Source: Solimonas marina
Lineage (GTDB): Bacteria; Pseudomonadota; Gammaproteobacteria; Nevskiales; Nevskiaceae
Length of the DNA: 64,000 nucleotides
NCBI RefSeq assembly: GCF_012241385.1
Contig: NZ_JAAVXB010000006.1
Span: forward strand, 62,001-126,000
Direction of reading: 5' to 3'
The position numbers and the translations under genes are program-made. Positions 8,526 through 17,608 of the stretch are shown here, piece by piece. How positions within the stretch are numbered: the first letter of the stretch is position 1; each line of letters begins with the position of its first letter. The notes under the pieces were generated by a model. The model had not been told where the DNA came from. It saw only the letters and a program-made list of their open reading frames with translations, and searched no databases.

Positions 8526-11000
8526 ATGCCAAAGAGCATACGAACGGCCGCTAGCGGCCTGATGTCGATTTTGATTTTGGCCGGCACGGCGCTCGATGCG
8601 CGGGACGTGCTGGCACAGCCGATGGACGCAGCGTCGGCCGAACCAGCACAAACTGCCGCGTCGACACCCGAGGAGAGCACGGCCCCCGGGGAATCCCCGG
8701 CTGAAACGAATGATCCAGCGGACGCGGCGTCGGCGACCTCCGAGTCGCTCGCAACGATTTCCGTGTCGGGCGCCGACACACCGCCGCCGGTGTCGATCGA
8801 GCGCGCGCCGCCGGCCAATGATCAGATCGCCGAGGTCGTGGTCACGGCGACCAAGCGCAAGAAGTCACTGCGCGACATTCCGGCGTCGATCACCGAGTTC
8901 GACGGCAGCACGCTCGAAGAACAGGGCAAGCAGAATCTGACCGACTATCTGCAACAGGCGCCGGGCGTGACGCTGACGTCGATCGCGCCGAGCTTCCCGC
9001 GCATTTCCATGCGTGGCATCAGCACCGATACCAGCGGCCTGTCGCCACTGCCCTCGCCGACCGGCATCTTTATCGGTGATGTCGCGTTCAGCGACCCTTA
9101 CATTTCCAACGTGCAGCCCGATCTTGCCGCCTTCGATCTGGCGAGCGTCGATGTACTCAAAGGCCCACAAGGCACGCTGTTCGGCGGCGCTGCGCTCGCC
9201 GGCGCGATCCGCTACGTCCTCAACGATCCCGTTTACGGCGAGTGGCAAGGCCGGGCGTTCACGCAGTACGACCGACCAAAGGGCGGCAGCTCCGCGCTGA
9301 GTAGCGGTGTCATGGCCAATCTGCCCTTGTACCGAGACAGCCTCGCATTGCGGCTGGGCTATGTAAGGCGTCACTACCCCGGTGTGATCGACCTGACCGA
9401 TCCGACGCCCGAGAAGAATGTCGATCACGGCAGCGGCAACCAGTACCGCGCCATCCTGGCCTGGCAACCCATCGACGCATTGGAATTCAAGCTGACGCAC
9501 CTCAGCCAGACGTACGGTGCGCCGAACGCGTCGCCCATCACAGACAACCCCGATCGTCGCGAGAACAGCCATCAGGTGTTGCCGGCACCGATCCACAACA
9601 AGTTCCAGCTCGACAGCCTGCAGATCAACTGGGACATCATCGACAGCGTGCGCGCCGTCTCGCTCAGCTCGTATACGACCAAGAACGCATCGGTGATGGC
9701 CGACGCCACGTCTGCGCTCATTGGTCAACCGCCGCCGGGCTATCCCGCCGCGCTCGGGGCTTTTAGCACCTTTCACGACGACTCCAAGGCCTTCGCTCAG
9801 GAATTGCGTCTGCAGTCGAACGGCAGCGGCCCGCTTGACTGGTTGATCGGCGCCTATTTCTACGATTACTCGGTGCGCTTCGACATTCTGGCCGACACGA
9901 TTTTGCACCAGACTCTGATCGGCCATGACAGCGTTCTCGACACGCTGCTGGCAGGCGGTAGCCTCGATCCCAATGAGCTCTACAACAAAAGCTCGCTGCT
10001 GTACGCATCGAGCAAGCCGAAGGCGCAGGAGCGCGCACTGTTCTTCGACATCAGCGACACATTCTGGGACACGCTGGAACTGGAGGCCGGTGCGCGCATC
10101 TACTCAACGCAGGTCAAAGGCGGGTTCTACGGCACCGGCTTGTTGGCGCTGGCCGAAAACCGCGGCCAGGATATCCACTACGAGAACAACGAAATCAAGG
10201 AAAACGGCATCAGCCCGAAATTCACGGCGACCTGGCACTTCACCCACGATATTTCCGTCTACACGCAGGCGGCACGTGGTTTTCGCTTCGGCGGTCTGCA
10301 GAGCGTCCCGTCAACCCCGACCAACCATGTGCCGCCGGTCTACAAATCGGATTCCTTGTGGAACTACGAGATCGGCTTGCGAACCGCTTGGCTGCGCAAT
10401 CGCCTGCACGCCGACCTCACCGCATTCGACATCGAATACAAGAACCCGCAACTCGGCCAGACAACGACCGGCCTGCCATTCAATTACACCGACAATGTAG
10501 GCGGTGCACGCAGCAAGGGCCTTGAAGCAAGCGTGCTATGGCTGACACCGATCCCCGGACTGATGCTGTCGCTGGACGGCGCGCTGACCGACTCGCGAAC
10601 CACCAAGCCGTTCACCGCGTCCAACGGCGACGAAGTGTCGCCAGGCACACAGATGCCCGGCGCGGCGAAGTCACAGTACTCGGCCGAGCTCAACTACTTC
10701 GTGCCCATCGGCAGCTTCGATCTCGGCGCCCGTCTCAATTACGTCTATATCGGCAAGGGGTACAGCGACATCGTGCACAGCGTCACCATCAATGATTATG
10801 GAACGCTCAACGCCGGCATTACCTTGGGCTCCAGTGCTTGGGCACTGCAGCCGATGCTGGCGTTCAATGTCTCGAACATCCTCGACAAAACCGCCGTGGT
10901 CGGCGGAGGTACGGACATATCCATCGTCCAGACCTCGGTCACCTCATACCAGCTCAACATGCCACGCGCGTACTCGGCACGTTTGAGCCTTTCGTTCTGA
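8526..11000 (+). CDS. TonB-dependent receptor of the large proteobacterial catabolic type (824 aa)
   Basis: A strong GGAGGAGA ribosome-binding site precedes the ATG. A signal peptide ends near RDVLAQP, followed by a ~75-residue Ala/Pro/Glu-rich linker that replaces an STN domain. Then come the TonB-box/plug region (VVVTATKRKKSLRDIPAS, LQQAPGVTL, GIFIGDVAFSDPYI, VDVLKGPQGTLFGGAALAGAI) and a barrel ending in ARLSLSF. The plug signature is the one common in sphingomonads and related bacteria that import steroids, aromatics or glycans. The esterase and regulator upstream point to an ester-bearing substrate, which is inference. A 263-bp gap before it leaves room for its own promoter. Confidence 0.9.
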   Translation: MPKSIRTAASGLMSILILAGTALDARDVLAQPMDAASAEPAQTAASTPEESTAPGESPAETNDPADAASATSESLATISVSGADTPPPVSIERAPPANDQIAEVVVTATKRKKSLRDIPASITEFDGSTLEEQGKQNLTDYLQQAPGVTLTSIAPSFPRISMRGISTDTSGLSPLPSPTGIFIGDVAFSDPYISNVQPDLAAFDLASVDVLKGPQGTLFGGAALAGAIRYVLNDPVYGEWQGRAFTQYDRPKGGSSALSSGVMANLPLYRDSLALRLGYVRRHYPGVIDLTDPTPEKNVDHGSGNQYRAILAWQPIDALEFKLTHLSQTYGAPNASPITDNPDRRENSHQVLPAPIHNKFQLDSLQINWDIIDSVRAVSLSSYTTKNASVMADATSALIGQPPPGYPAALGAFSTFHDDSKAFAQELRLQSNGSGPLDWLIGAYFYDYSVRFDILADTILHQTLIGHDSVLDTLLAGGSLDPNELYNKSSLLYASSKPKAQERALFFDISDTFWDTLELEAGARIYSTQVKGGFYGTGLLALAENRGQDIHYENNEIKENGISPKFTATWHFTHDISVYTQAARGFRFGGLQSVPSTPTNHVPPVYKSDSLWNYEIGLRTAWLRNRLHADLTAFDIEYKNPQLGQTTTGLPFNYTDNVGGARSKGLEASVLWLTPIPGLMLSLDGALTDSRTTKPFTASNGDEVSPGTQMPGAAKSQYSAELNYFVPIGSFDLGARLNYVYIGKGYSDIVHSVTINDYGTLNAGITLGSSAWALQPMLAFNVSNILDKTAVVGGGTDISIVQTSVTSYQLNMPRAYSARLSLSF

Positions 11001-11192
11001 ACTTGATGCCATACCGAGCGCACACGGCGGAGGACTGGCCACTTCGCTCGCCGCAACTGATGACCGGAGCCGATCATCGCTGCGCAGGATCAAGACTGTG
11101 CCGCCCTCGCAGTGCCCAGCTGCGAGGACGGCCCAGGCCGTTCCCCCTTGAAACACGGTTGGGTGCCGGATCGTGACGCTGATACGGCCAAA

Positions 11193-11921
11193 TCAGACGG
11201 TCAGATGCGTGCGAATCAGCTCGTCGCTAAGATCGCCGATCGCGCCGGTGGCGACCATCCGACCTTTGTCGATGATGCGGAACTCGCTGCCGACGCGGCG
11301 CGCGAACGGCAGCTTCTGCTCGACCAGCAGCACCGTCAGGCCCTGTTCCTCGTTGAGGCGCAGCAGCAGATCGCCGATCTCGTGGACGATGTTGGGCTGA
11401 ATGCCTTCGCAGGGTTCGTCGAGGATCAATAGCTGCGGGTCGAGGACCATGGCCCGGCCGATCGCCAGCTGCTGCTGCTGGCCGCCGGACAGATCGCCGC
11501 CGCGCCGCCGTGACATCTGCTTGAGCACCGGAAAGGTTGCGTAGATACGCTCGATGACGTCGGCGAACCTGGCTTTGTCGGCGCGTGCGTAGATGCCGAT
11601 GCGCAGGTTTTCCTCGACCGACAGCTGCGAGAAGATCTCGCGGCCCTGCGGCACGAAGCCGATGCGCAGGCCGGCGCGGGTTTCGGCGGCGATGCCGCGC
11701 AGCTCGCGACCGTCGTAGACGATCTCGCCGCTGACCGCCGGCACCAGGCCCATGACGGTGCGTAGCAGCGTGGTCTTGCCCATGCCGTTGCGGCCCATCA
11801 GCACCGTGCGCGAGCCGCGCGGCACCAGCATGTCGACATCCCACAGTGTGTGGCTGCCGCCGTAGAACTGGTTAAGGCCGCGCACCGCGAGCAGCGCGTC
11901 GTTCGGGGTCGTTTCGCTCAT
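11193..11921 (-). CDS. urtE: urea ABC transporter ATP-binding subunit UrtE
   Basis: 242 residues from ATG 11921 (MSETT); the open frame extends upstream but that part overlaps urtD. It has Walker A GRNGMGKTT, signature LSGGQQQQLAIGRA and Walker B LLILDEPCEGIQPNI, the last typical of UrtE/LivF-type subunits. It pairs with UrtD to energise the UrtBC membrane channel that takes up urea at low concentration. The start lies 4 bp downstream of the urtD stop, so translation is probably coupled. It is the last gene of the porin-urtABCDE transcript. Confidence 0.95.
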   Translation of the reverse strand: MSETTPNDALLAVRGLNQFYGGSHTLWDVDMLVPRGSRTVLMGRNGMGKTTLLRTVMGLVPAVSGEIVYDGRELRGIAAETRAGLRIGFVPQGREIFSQLSVEENLRIGIYARADKARFADVIERIYATFPVLKQMSRRRGGDLSGGQQQQLAIGRAMVLDPQLLILDEPCEGIQPNIVHEIGDLLLRLNEEQGLTVLLVEQKLPFARRVGSEFRIIDKGRMVATGAIGDLSDELIRTHLTV

Positions 11922-11925
11922 CGGA

Positions 11926-12735
11926 TCATTCACCGAGATACACCTCGACGACCTTCTGGTCGTTCTGCACCTGGTCGATCGAACCTTCGGCCAACACGCT
12001 GCCTTCATGCAGCACGGTGACCTTGCGCGCGATCGAGCGGACGAAATCCATGTCGTGTTCGACGACGACCACCGAGCGTTGCCCGGCCAGCGACACCAGC
12101 AGCTCGGCGGTGCGCTCGGTTTCCTGCGGCGTCATGCCGGCCACCGGCTCGTCGACCAACAGCAACTGCGGGTCTTGCATCAGCAGCATGCCGATCTCCA
12201 GCCATTGCTTCTGGCCGTGCGACAGACTGCCGGCATCGCGGTCGCGCTCGTGCGTCAGGCCAATGGTTTCCAGCACCTGCTCGATGCGGCCCAGTTGCTC
12301 ACCGCTGAGCTTGGCGAACAGAATCTTCCACGGCGACTTGTCGCCGGCCATCGCCAGTTCGAGATTCTCGAACACCGTGTGGCTGCCAAACACGGTCGGC
12401 TTCTGGAATTTGCGGCCGATGCCGGCTTCGGCGATGGCCGGCTCGCGCATCGCCAACAGGTCGATGGTCTGGCCGAACCAGGCCGACCCGGCGTCTGGCC
12501 GCGTCTTGCCGGTGATGACGTCCATCATCGTCGTCTTGCCGGCACCATTGGGTCCGATGATGCAGCGCAGCTCGCCGGCTTCGATGTACAGGTTCAGCGC
12601 GTTGAGCGCGCGAAAGCCATCGAAGCTGACGGTGATGTCTTCGAGATACAAAATGATGTTGTGCGACACATCGGGCTTGAGCGGCTGCGAGCGGATGCCG
12701 CGGCCGAGCGCACGGTCGATAAGGCGGGCCGTCAT
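11926..12735 (-). CDS. urtD: urea ABC transporter ATP-binding subunit UrtD
   Basis: 269 residues from ATG 12735 (MTARLI). Walker A is GPNGAGKTT, the signature is LSHGQKQWLEIGMLL and Walker B is LLLVDEPVAGMTPQE; GRKFQKPTVF is the Q-loop region conserved in UrtD. It partners UrtE as the second ATPase of the urea importer. The ATG overlaps the urtC stop by 4 bp (ATGA), indicating translational coupling. The longer open frame reaching 13464 lies antisense-free but inside urtC in another frame and is not coding. Confidence 0.95.
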   Translation of the reverse strand: MTARLIDRALGRGIRSQPLKPDVSHNIILYLEDITVSFDGFRALNALNLYIEAGELRCIIGPNGAGKTTMMDVITGKTRPDAGSAWFGQTIDLLAMREPAIAEAGIGRKFQKPTVFGSHTVFENLELAMAGDKSPWKILFAKLSGEQLGRIEQVLETIGLTHERDRDAGSLSHGQKQWLEIGMLLMQDPQLLLVDEPVAGMTPQETERTAELLVSLAGQRSVVVVEHDMDFVRSIARKVTVLHEGSVLAEGSIDQVQNDQKVVEVYLGE

Positions 12736-13832
12736 GATGATTGCTTCCGAAGCTTGCGCAGCAGACCGACGATACCCTGCGGCAGCAGCAGCGTGACGAG
12801 CACGAACAGACCGCCGAGCGCGTACAGCCACACCTCCGGCAAGGCCGCGGTCAGATAGGTCTTGGCGTAATTGACCAGCACCGCGCCGAGCGCTGCGCCA
12901 TACAGCGTGCCGCGCCCACCGACCGCGACCCAAACGACCACCTCGATCGAGTTCAGCGGCGCGAACTCGCCGGGATTGATGATGCCGATCTGTGGCACGT
13001 ACAGCGCGCCGGCGATCCCGGCCAGCATCGCCGAGAACACCCACAGCCACAGCTTGTACGACTCGACCTTGTAGCCGATGAACCGCGCGCGGCTTTCGGC
13101 GTCGCGCACTGCTTCGATGACGCGGCCGAAGCGCGAGTTGACGATGTAGCGGCAGGCCAGGAAACCCAGCGCCAGCGCGATGACCGTCGCCAGGAACAGC
13201 GCGACATGCGTACTGCCCTTTTGCAGATCGAAGCCGAGCAGATCCTTGAAGTCGGTCAGGCCGTTGTTGCCGCCGAAGCCCATCTCGTTGCGGAAGAACG
13301 CCAGCATCAGCGCATAGGTCAGCGCCTGCGTGATGATCGACAGGTAGACGCCGGTGACACGCGAGCGGAACGCCAGCCAGCCGAATACGAAGGCCAATAC
13401 ACCCGGCGCCAGAACCACCATCAGCATCGCCAACGGAAAGTGGTTCATGCCGTGCCAGAACCACGGCAGTTCCTTCCAGTTCAGGAACACCATGAAGTCC
13501 GGCAGGATCGGATTACCGTAGACGCCGCGCGTGCCGATCTGGCGCATCAAATACATGCCCATGGCGTAGCCGCCGAGCGCGAAGAACGCGGTATGGCCGA
13601 GGCTCAGAATGCCGCAATAGCCCCAGACCAGATCGACGGCGATCGCGAGCAAGGCATAGCACAGGTATTTGCCGAGCAGCGTCACGGTGTAGGTCGGCAC
13701 GTGCAGCGCCGAGCCTTCCGGCACCGCGAGATTGAGCAGCGGCACCAGGATTGCGGCGAGCAGCAGCACGCCAAGGAAAATGCCGCTGCCGCGGTCGCTT
13801 TGCAGGAGGCGATTGATGAATGAAGTCTTCAT
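12732..13832 (-). CDS. urtC: urea ABC transporter permease UrtC
   Basis: 366 residues starting at ATG 13832 (MKTSF), a LivM-type permease with about ten hydrophobic helices. Family markers include LVWGYCGILSLGHTAFFALG and GYKVESYKLWLWVFSA, and the C-terminus reads LLPQGIVGLLRK. It forms the inner-membrane pore with UrtB. The frame is open 147 bp further upstream, but those codons belong to the 215-bp repeat described separately. A 690-bp repeat-filled gap separates it from urtB, unlike the tight spacing elsewhere in the operon, so urtCDE expression may be reduced or separately controlled. Confidence 0.95.
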   Translation of the reverse strand: MKTSFINRLLQSDRGSGIFLGVLLLAAILVPLLNLAVPEGSALHVPTYTVTLLGKYLCYALLAIAVDLVWGYCGILSLGHTAFFALGGYAMGMYLMRQIGTRGVYGNPILPDFMVFLNWKELPWFWHGMNHFPLAMLMVVLAPGVLAFVFGWLAFRSRVTGVYLSIITQALTYALMLAFFRNEMGFGGNNGLTDFKDLLGFDLQKGSTHVALFLATVIALALGFLACRYIVNSRFGRVIEAVRDAESRARFIGYKVESYKLWLWVFSAMLAGIAGALYVPQIGIINPGEFAPLNSIEVVVWVAVGGRGTLYGAALGAVLVNYAKTYLTAALPEVWLYALGGLFVLVTLLLPQGIVGLLRKLRKQSS

Positions 13833-14522
13833 GGGCGCATCGACCTCGGCGCGGCGAGCGGGCGCCCACCTCCCCCAGCCCCTCCCCCCGTGTGCGGGCG
13901 GAGGGGAGTCGCCGTGCAGCGAAATCCGATCCGAGCCTGGCGACGAACGGGCGCCGCATCGCCAACGCCGCGCAGACACTTCGAATGCGCTATGAGAAAG
14001 ATGTCGCGATCGCTTTGCCGCGGGTAGCCGGCGAATGATGGTTGCATGGTTGCTTTCACCTCAGTGCGGCGAGCGGGCGCCCACCTCCCCCAACCCCTTC
14101 CCCCGGCACGCGGGCGGAGGGGCGTCGCCGTGCAGCGAAATCCGATCCGCGCCTGGCGACGAAGGAAAGTCACATCGCCGGCGCCGCGCAGACACTTCGA
14201 ATGCGCTATGAGAAAGATGTCGCGATCGCTTTGCCGCGGGCGGTCGGTGAATGATGGTTGCATGGTTGCTTTCACCTCGGTGCGGCGAGCGGGCGCCCAC
14301 CTCCCCCAGCCCCTCCCCCCGTGTACGGGCGGCGGGGAGTCGCCGTGCAGCGAAATCCGATCCGTGCCTGGCGATGAAGGAAAGTCATATCGCCAACGTC
14401 GCGCAGGCGCGTCGATGATGTCGTCCGCGGCATGGAGCCCTCTCCGCCCTCGGGGGCGGAGAGGGTTGGGTGAGGTGGGAGCGATGCGCGCACCGCAAGG
14501 CTGAAAGTGGAGATTCATCCCT
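13833..14522. repeat. 215/216-bp tandem repeats with urtC 5' relics, between urtB and urtC
   Basis: This 690-bp gap holds two full units, 13844-14058 and 14059-14274, and a third partial unit from 14275 to about 14400. Spacing is 215 then 216 bp. Each unit contains a GC-rich palindromic stretch (CACCTCCCC.../GGGGAG) and ends in a block resembling the beginning of urtC. The two relic starts are at 14047 and 14263 on the minus strand and read MQPSF...RQSDRDIFL, against MKTSF...LQSDRGSGIFL in the real gene. The last ~120 bp (14400-14522) carry a separate hairpin, CCCTCTCCGCCC/GGGCGGAGAGGG, at about 14438-14465. No intact gene is seen here. Confidence 0.9.
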
Positions 14523-16274
14523 TCAGCCCTCCGCCGCCCGGCCCTTTTGCGGGAACAAACCGCGCGGCCGGCGCTGGATGAAGAGGATCAGGAAGACCAG
14601 GACGAAAATCTTCGCGAGCACGGCGCCGGCATACGGTTCGAGCAGCTTGTTGACCACACCCAGCGACATGCCGCTGATCAACGTGCCCCACAGATTGCCG
14701 ACGCCGCCGAACACCACGACCATGAACGAATCAATGATGTAGGACTGGCCGAGATTGGGACCGACATTGGTCAGCTGCGACAGCGCCACGCCGGCGATGC
14801 CGGCGATACCGGAACCGAGGCCGAAGGTTGCCGCGTCGACCCACTGACTGCGTACGCCCATGGCGCGCGCCATCGCGCGGTTCTGCGAGACTGCGCGGAC
14901 CTTGAGGCCCAGCGACGTGCGCTTCATCACCAGTTGCAGCGCGGCGAACACGATCAGCGCGAACAGCACGATGTAGAGCCGGTTCCAGGTCAGCGAAAAC
15001 AGGTCGTTGAGCTGCCAGACGCCACTCATGAAGTCCGGCGTCGACACCGAACGGTTCAGCGGCGAGAAGATCGAGCGCACCAACTGCTGCAGCACCAGCG
15101 ACAGGCCGAAGGTTGCCAGCAGCGTCTCCAGCGGCCGGCCATAAAGGAAGCGCACGATGCCGCGTTCGATCGCGACGCCGGCCAGGCCGGAGACGCAGAA
15201 CGCCGCCGGTATCGCCAGCAATACGGCGGCGGTGATGTGATTCGGCATCAGCAGCTGCATGACGTAGGCGGTATAGGCACCGAGCATCATCAGCTCGCCG
15301 TGCGCCATGTTGATCACACCCATGACGCCGAAGGTGATGGCCAGGCCGATCGCCGACAGCACCAGCACCGAGCCCAGCGACAGGCCGAAGAACAGGGTCT
15401 GCGCGGCGTTGTAGATGTCACGCCAGAAGTCGACATGCTGAACCGCTTTGAGCGCCGCCGCGCGCACCCGAGGATCGGTGTCCTTGCCGGTCGACAGCGG
15501 CTTGAGCGCGTTGTAAACCTCGTCGTCGAGATCGCCGTACAACAGCGTGGCCGCGGCGAGCTGCTTGTCGGCATCGGCACCGCCAAGATCGCCGAGCGCC
15601 AGGCCGGCGTCGATGCGCTTGAGCACCCCCGGATCGGTTTCGTGCGCCTTGCGTTCGCGTAGCGCGGCGATCGTCGAGTCGTCGAGGTCGCGCATCATTT
15701 CCTTGACCGCCTGGCGACGTACGGTCGCGCTGGGGTCGTTGAGCTTGAGCTGCGCGATCAGCACCTTGAGTGTCTTGCGCAGCCCGTTGTTGGTGCCGAT
15801 GCGGTCGATGTCGTCCGGCGACATCGGCTTGAGCGTCTCGCCCGTGATCGCATCGCTGACCGGCAGACTGGTCGCATCATCCGGCGCGTCGCCGACGATG
15901 TAGACCTTGCCGTCATCGGAATTCGAATACAGCTTGCCGTCGAGCAGGGCCTGCAGCACCGTCATCGCCCGCGGATTGCCGGACTGCACGATCTGTCCGG
16001 CCAGGTCTTCCTTCTCGCTGAATCCGGCGTCGGCCATGCTCTGCACGTCACCCGCAAAGTCGTGCGGAGCGGCGGGTGCAGCCTCGCCCCCGCCGTCCGC
16101 ACCCGTTGCCGTACCGGCGTCCGCCTGCACGTCCTGTGCGAACGCGGGCGCCGCCACGACGAACGACGTAGCCAGCAGCAACGCGGACAGACCGCGCTGC
16201 AGGCGCTGCGCAAGAGAGACCCCGGGCTGAACGCCCGGGGTCAAGACTGCCACTTGGTCTGTCCGTGTCATCAC
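14523..16274 (-). CDS. urtB: urea ABC transporter permease UrtB
   Basis: 583 residues. A signal peptide (LLLATSFVVAAPAFAQ) is followed by a periplasmic alpha-helical domain of about 240 residues with HEAT-like character (DPSATVRRQAVKEMMRDL, KDTDPRVRAAALKAVQ). A LivH-type permease completes it (LSAIGLAITFGVMGVINMAH, VRAVSQNRAMARAMGVRS, VVFGGVGNLWGT). The N-terminal extension is normal for UrtB and distinguishes it from LivH. It lies 4 bp downstream of urtA. An alternative start one codon later is possible. It forms the heterodimeric urea pore with UrtC. Confidence 0.95.
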   Translation of the reverse strand: MMTRTDQVAVLTPGVQPGVSLAQRLQRGLSALLLATSFVVAAPAFAQDVQADAGTATGADGGGEAAPAAPHDFAGDVQSMADAGFSEKEDLAGQIVQSGNPRAMTVLQALLDGKLYSNSDDGKVYIVGDAPDDATSLPVSDAITGETLKPMSPDDIDRIGTNNGLRKTLKVLIAQLKLNDPSATVRRQAVKEMMRDLDDSTIAALRERKAHETDPGVLKRIDAGLALGDLGGADADKQLAAATLLYGDLDDEVYNALKPLSTGKDTDPRVRAAALKAVQHVDFWRDIYNAAQTLFFGLSLGSVLVLSAIGLAITFGVMGVINMAHGELMMLGAYTAYVMQLLMPNHITAAVLLAIPAAFCVSGLAGVAIERGIVRFLYGRPLETLLATFGLSLVLQQLVRSIFSPLNRSVSTPDFMSGVWQLNDLFSLTWNRLYIVLFALIVFAALQLVMKRTSLGLKVRAVSQNRAMARAMGVRSQWVDAATFGLGSGIAGIAGVALSQLTNVGPNLGQSYIIDSFMVVVFGGVGNLWGTLISGMSLGVVNKLLEPYAGAVLAKIFVLVFLILFIQRRPRGLFPQKGRAAEG

Positions 16275-16278
16275 AGGC

Positions 16279-17574
16279 TCAGTTCTTCTGACCGACGCAC
16301 TGCTTGGTCTTGGTGTTGTAGTTGCCGCACTTGAGCGTGACCCAGTCGCTCTTCAGATCCTTGCTGCCCGGCAGGTAGTCCGACCATGCGTCGCCCGGCA
16401 CTTCGGTCTTGGTCTTCCAGACCACGTCGAACTGGCCGTCGTCGTTGATCTCGCCGATGTACACCGGCTTGGTGATGTGGTGGTTCGGCAGCACCTTGGC
16501 AGTGCCGCCCGTCAGATTCGGCGTTTCCAGGCCCGGCAGCGTGTCGATGACCTTGGTGGTGTCGGTGGTACCGGCCTTCTCGACCGCCTTCACCCACAGG
16601 TTGAAGCCGATATAGGTCGCTTCCATCGGATCGTTGGTCACCGCCTTCGGATCCTTCTTGTAGGCGTGCCATTCCTTGATGAAGGCCTTGTTGGCCGGCG
16701 ACTTCACGCTCTCGAAGTAGTTCCAGGCGGCGAGATGGCCGACCAGCGGCTTGGTGTCGAGACCGGACAGTTCCTGCTCGCCGACCGAGAACGCGACGAC
16801 CGGGATGTCCTCGGCGGAAATCTTCTGGTTGCCGAGTTCCTTGTAGAACGGCACGTTGGCGTCGCCGTTGATCGTCGAGACCACCGCGGTCTTCTTGCCG
16901 GCCGAACCGAAGGCCTTGATCTTGGCCACTTCGCTCTGCCAGTCGGAGAAGCCGAACGGCGTGTAGTTGACCATGATGTCGTCGGACTTGACGCCCTTGG
17001 CCTTCAGATACGCTTCGAGAATCTTATTGGTCGTACGCGGATAGACGTAGTCCGTACCTTCGAGCACCCAGCGCTTCACGCCGACGTCGTTCATCAGATA
17101 GTCGACGGCCGGGATCGCCTGCTGATTCGGCGCGGCGCCGGTGTAGAAGACGTTCTTCGACGATTCTTCACCTTCATACTGCACCGGATAGAACAGCAGG
17201 CCGTTGTCCTTCTCGAACACCGGCAGCACGCTCTTGCGCGACACCGAGGTCCAGCAGCCGAACACGACGGAAACCTTGTCCTTCTCCAGCAGCTCCGCCG
17301 CCTTTTCGGCGAACAGCGGCCAGTTCGACGCCGGGTCGACGACCACCGGCACCAGCTTCTTGCCGAGCACGCCGCCCTTGGCGTTCTGCTCGTCGATCAG
17401 CATCAGGACCGTGTCCTTCAGCGTCGATTCCGAGATCGCCATCGTGCCCGACAGCGAGTGCAGGACACCGACCTTGATCTCGCCGTCGAAGGCGGAGGCC
17501 TGCAGGCTGGTCGCCATCAGCAGTGGCGCGGCAACGGCCGCGATCATCGTGCGTATCAAATTTCTGCGTTGCAT
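16279..17574 (-). CDS. urtA: urea ABC transporter substrate-binding protein UrtA
   Basis: 431 residues with a signal peptide (MIAAVAAPLLMATSLQASA). The mature protein opens with IKVGVLHSLSGTMAISE, the hallmark of UrtA, and contains PVQYEGEESSKNVFYTGAAP, which is strongly conserved around the ligand pocket. It is a periplasmic binding protein that captures urea and delivers it to UrtBC. It lies 34 bp downstream of the porin gene and 4 bp upstream of urtB, so one transcript is likely. A cysteine near the C-terminus (KQCVGQ) is a normal variant. Confidence 0.96.
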   Translation of the reverse strand: MQRRNLIRTMIAAVAAPLLMATSLQASAFDGEIKVGVLHSLSGTMAISESTLKDTVLMLIDEQNAKGGVLGKKLVPVVVDPASNWPLFAEKAAELLEKDKVSVVFGCWTSVSRKSVLPVFEKDNGLLFYPVQYEGEESSKNVFYTGAAPNQQAIPAVDYLMNDVGVKRWVLEGTDYVYPRTTNKILEAYLKAKGVKSDDIMVNYTPFGFSDWQSEVAKIKAFGSAGKKTAVVSTINGDANVPFYKELGNQKISAEDIPVVAFSVGEQELSGLDTKPLVGHLAAWNYFESVKSPANKAFIKEWHAYKKDPKAVTNDPMEATYIGFNLWVKAVEKAGTTDTTKVIDTLPGLETPNLTGGTAKVLPNHHITKPVYIGEINDDGQFDVVWKTKTEVPGDAWSDYLPGSKDLKSDWVTLKCGNYNTKTKQCVGQKN

Positions 17575-17608
17575 GGTGTTATCACTCCGTATGGATTGAG
17601 GCGACGCG

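Noticed and set aside
11926-13464. 512-codon frame that would fuse extra sequence to UrtD
   Set aside because: The first 243 codons are urtC read in another frame; UrtD homology begins at 12735.
13844-14400. CRISPR-like array
   Set aside because: Units are 215 bp tandem copies without unique spacers and no cas genes are near.
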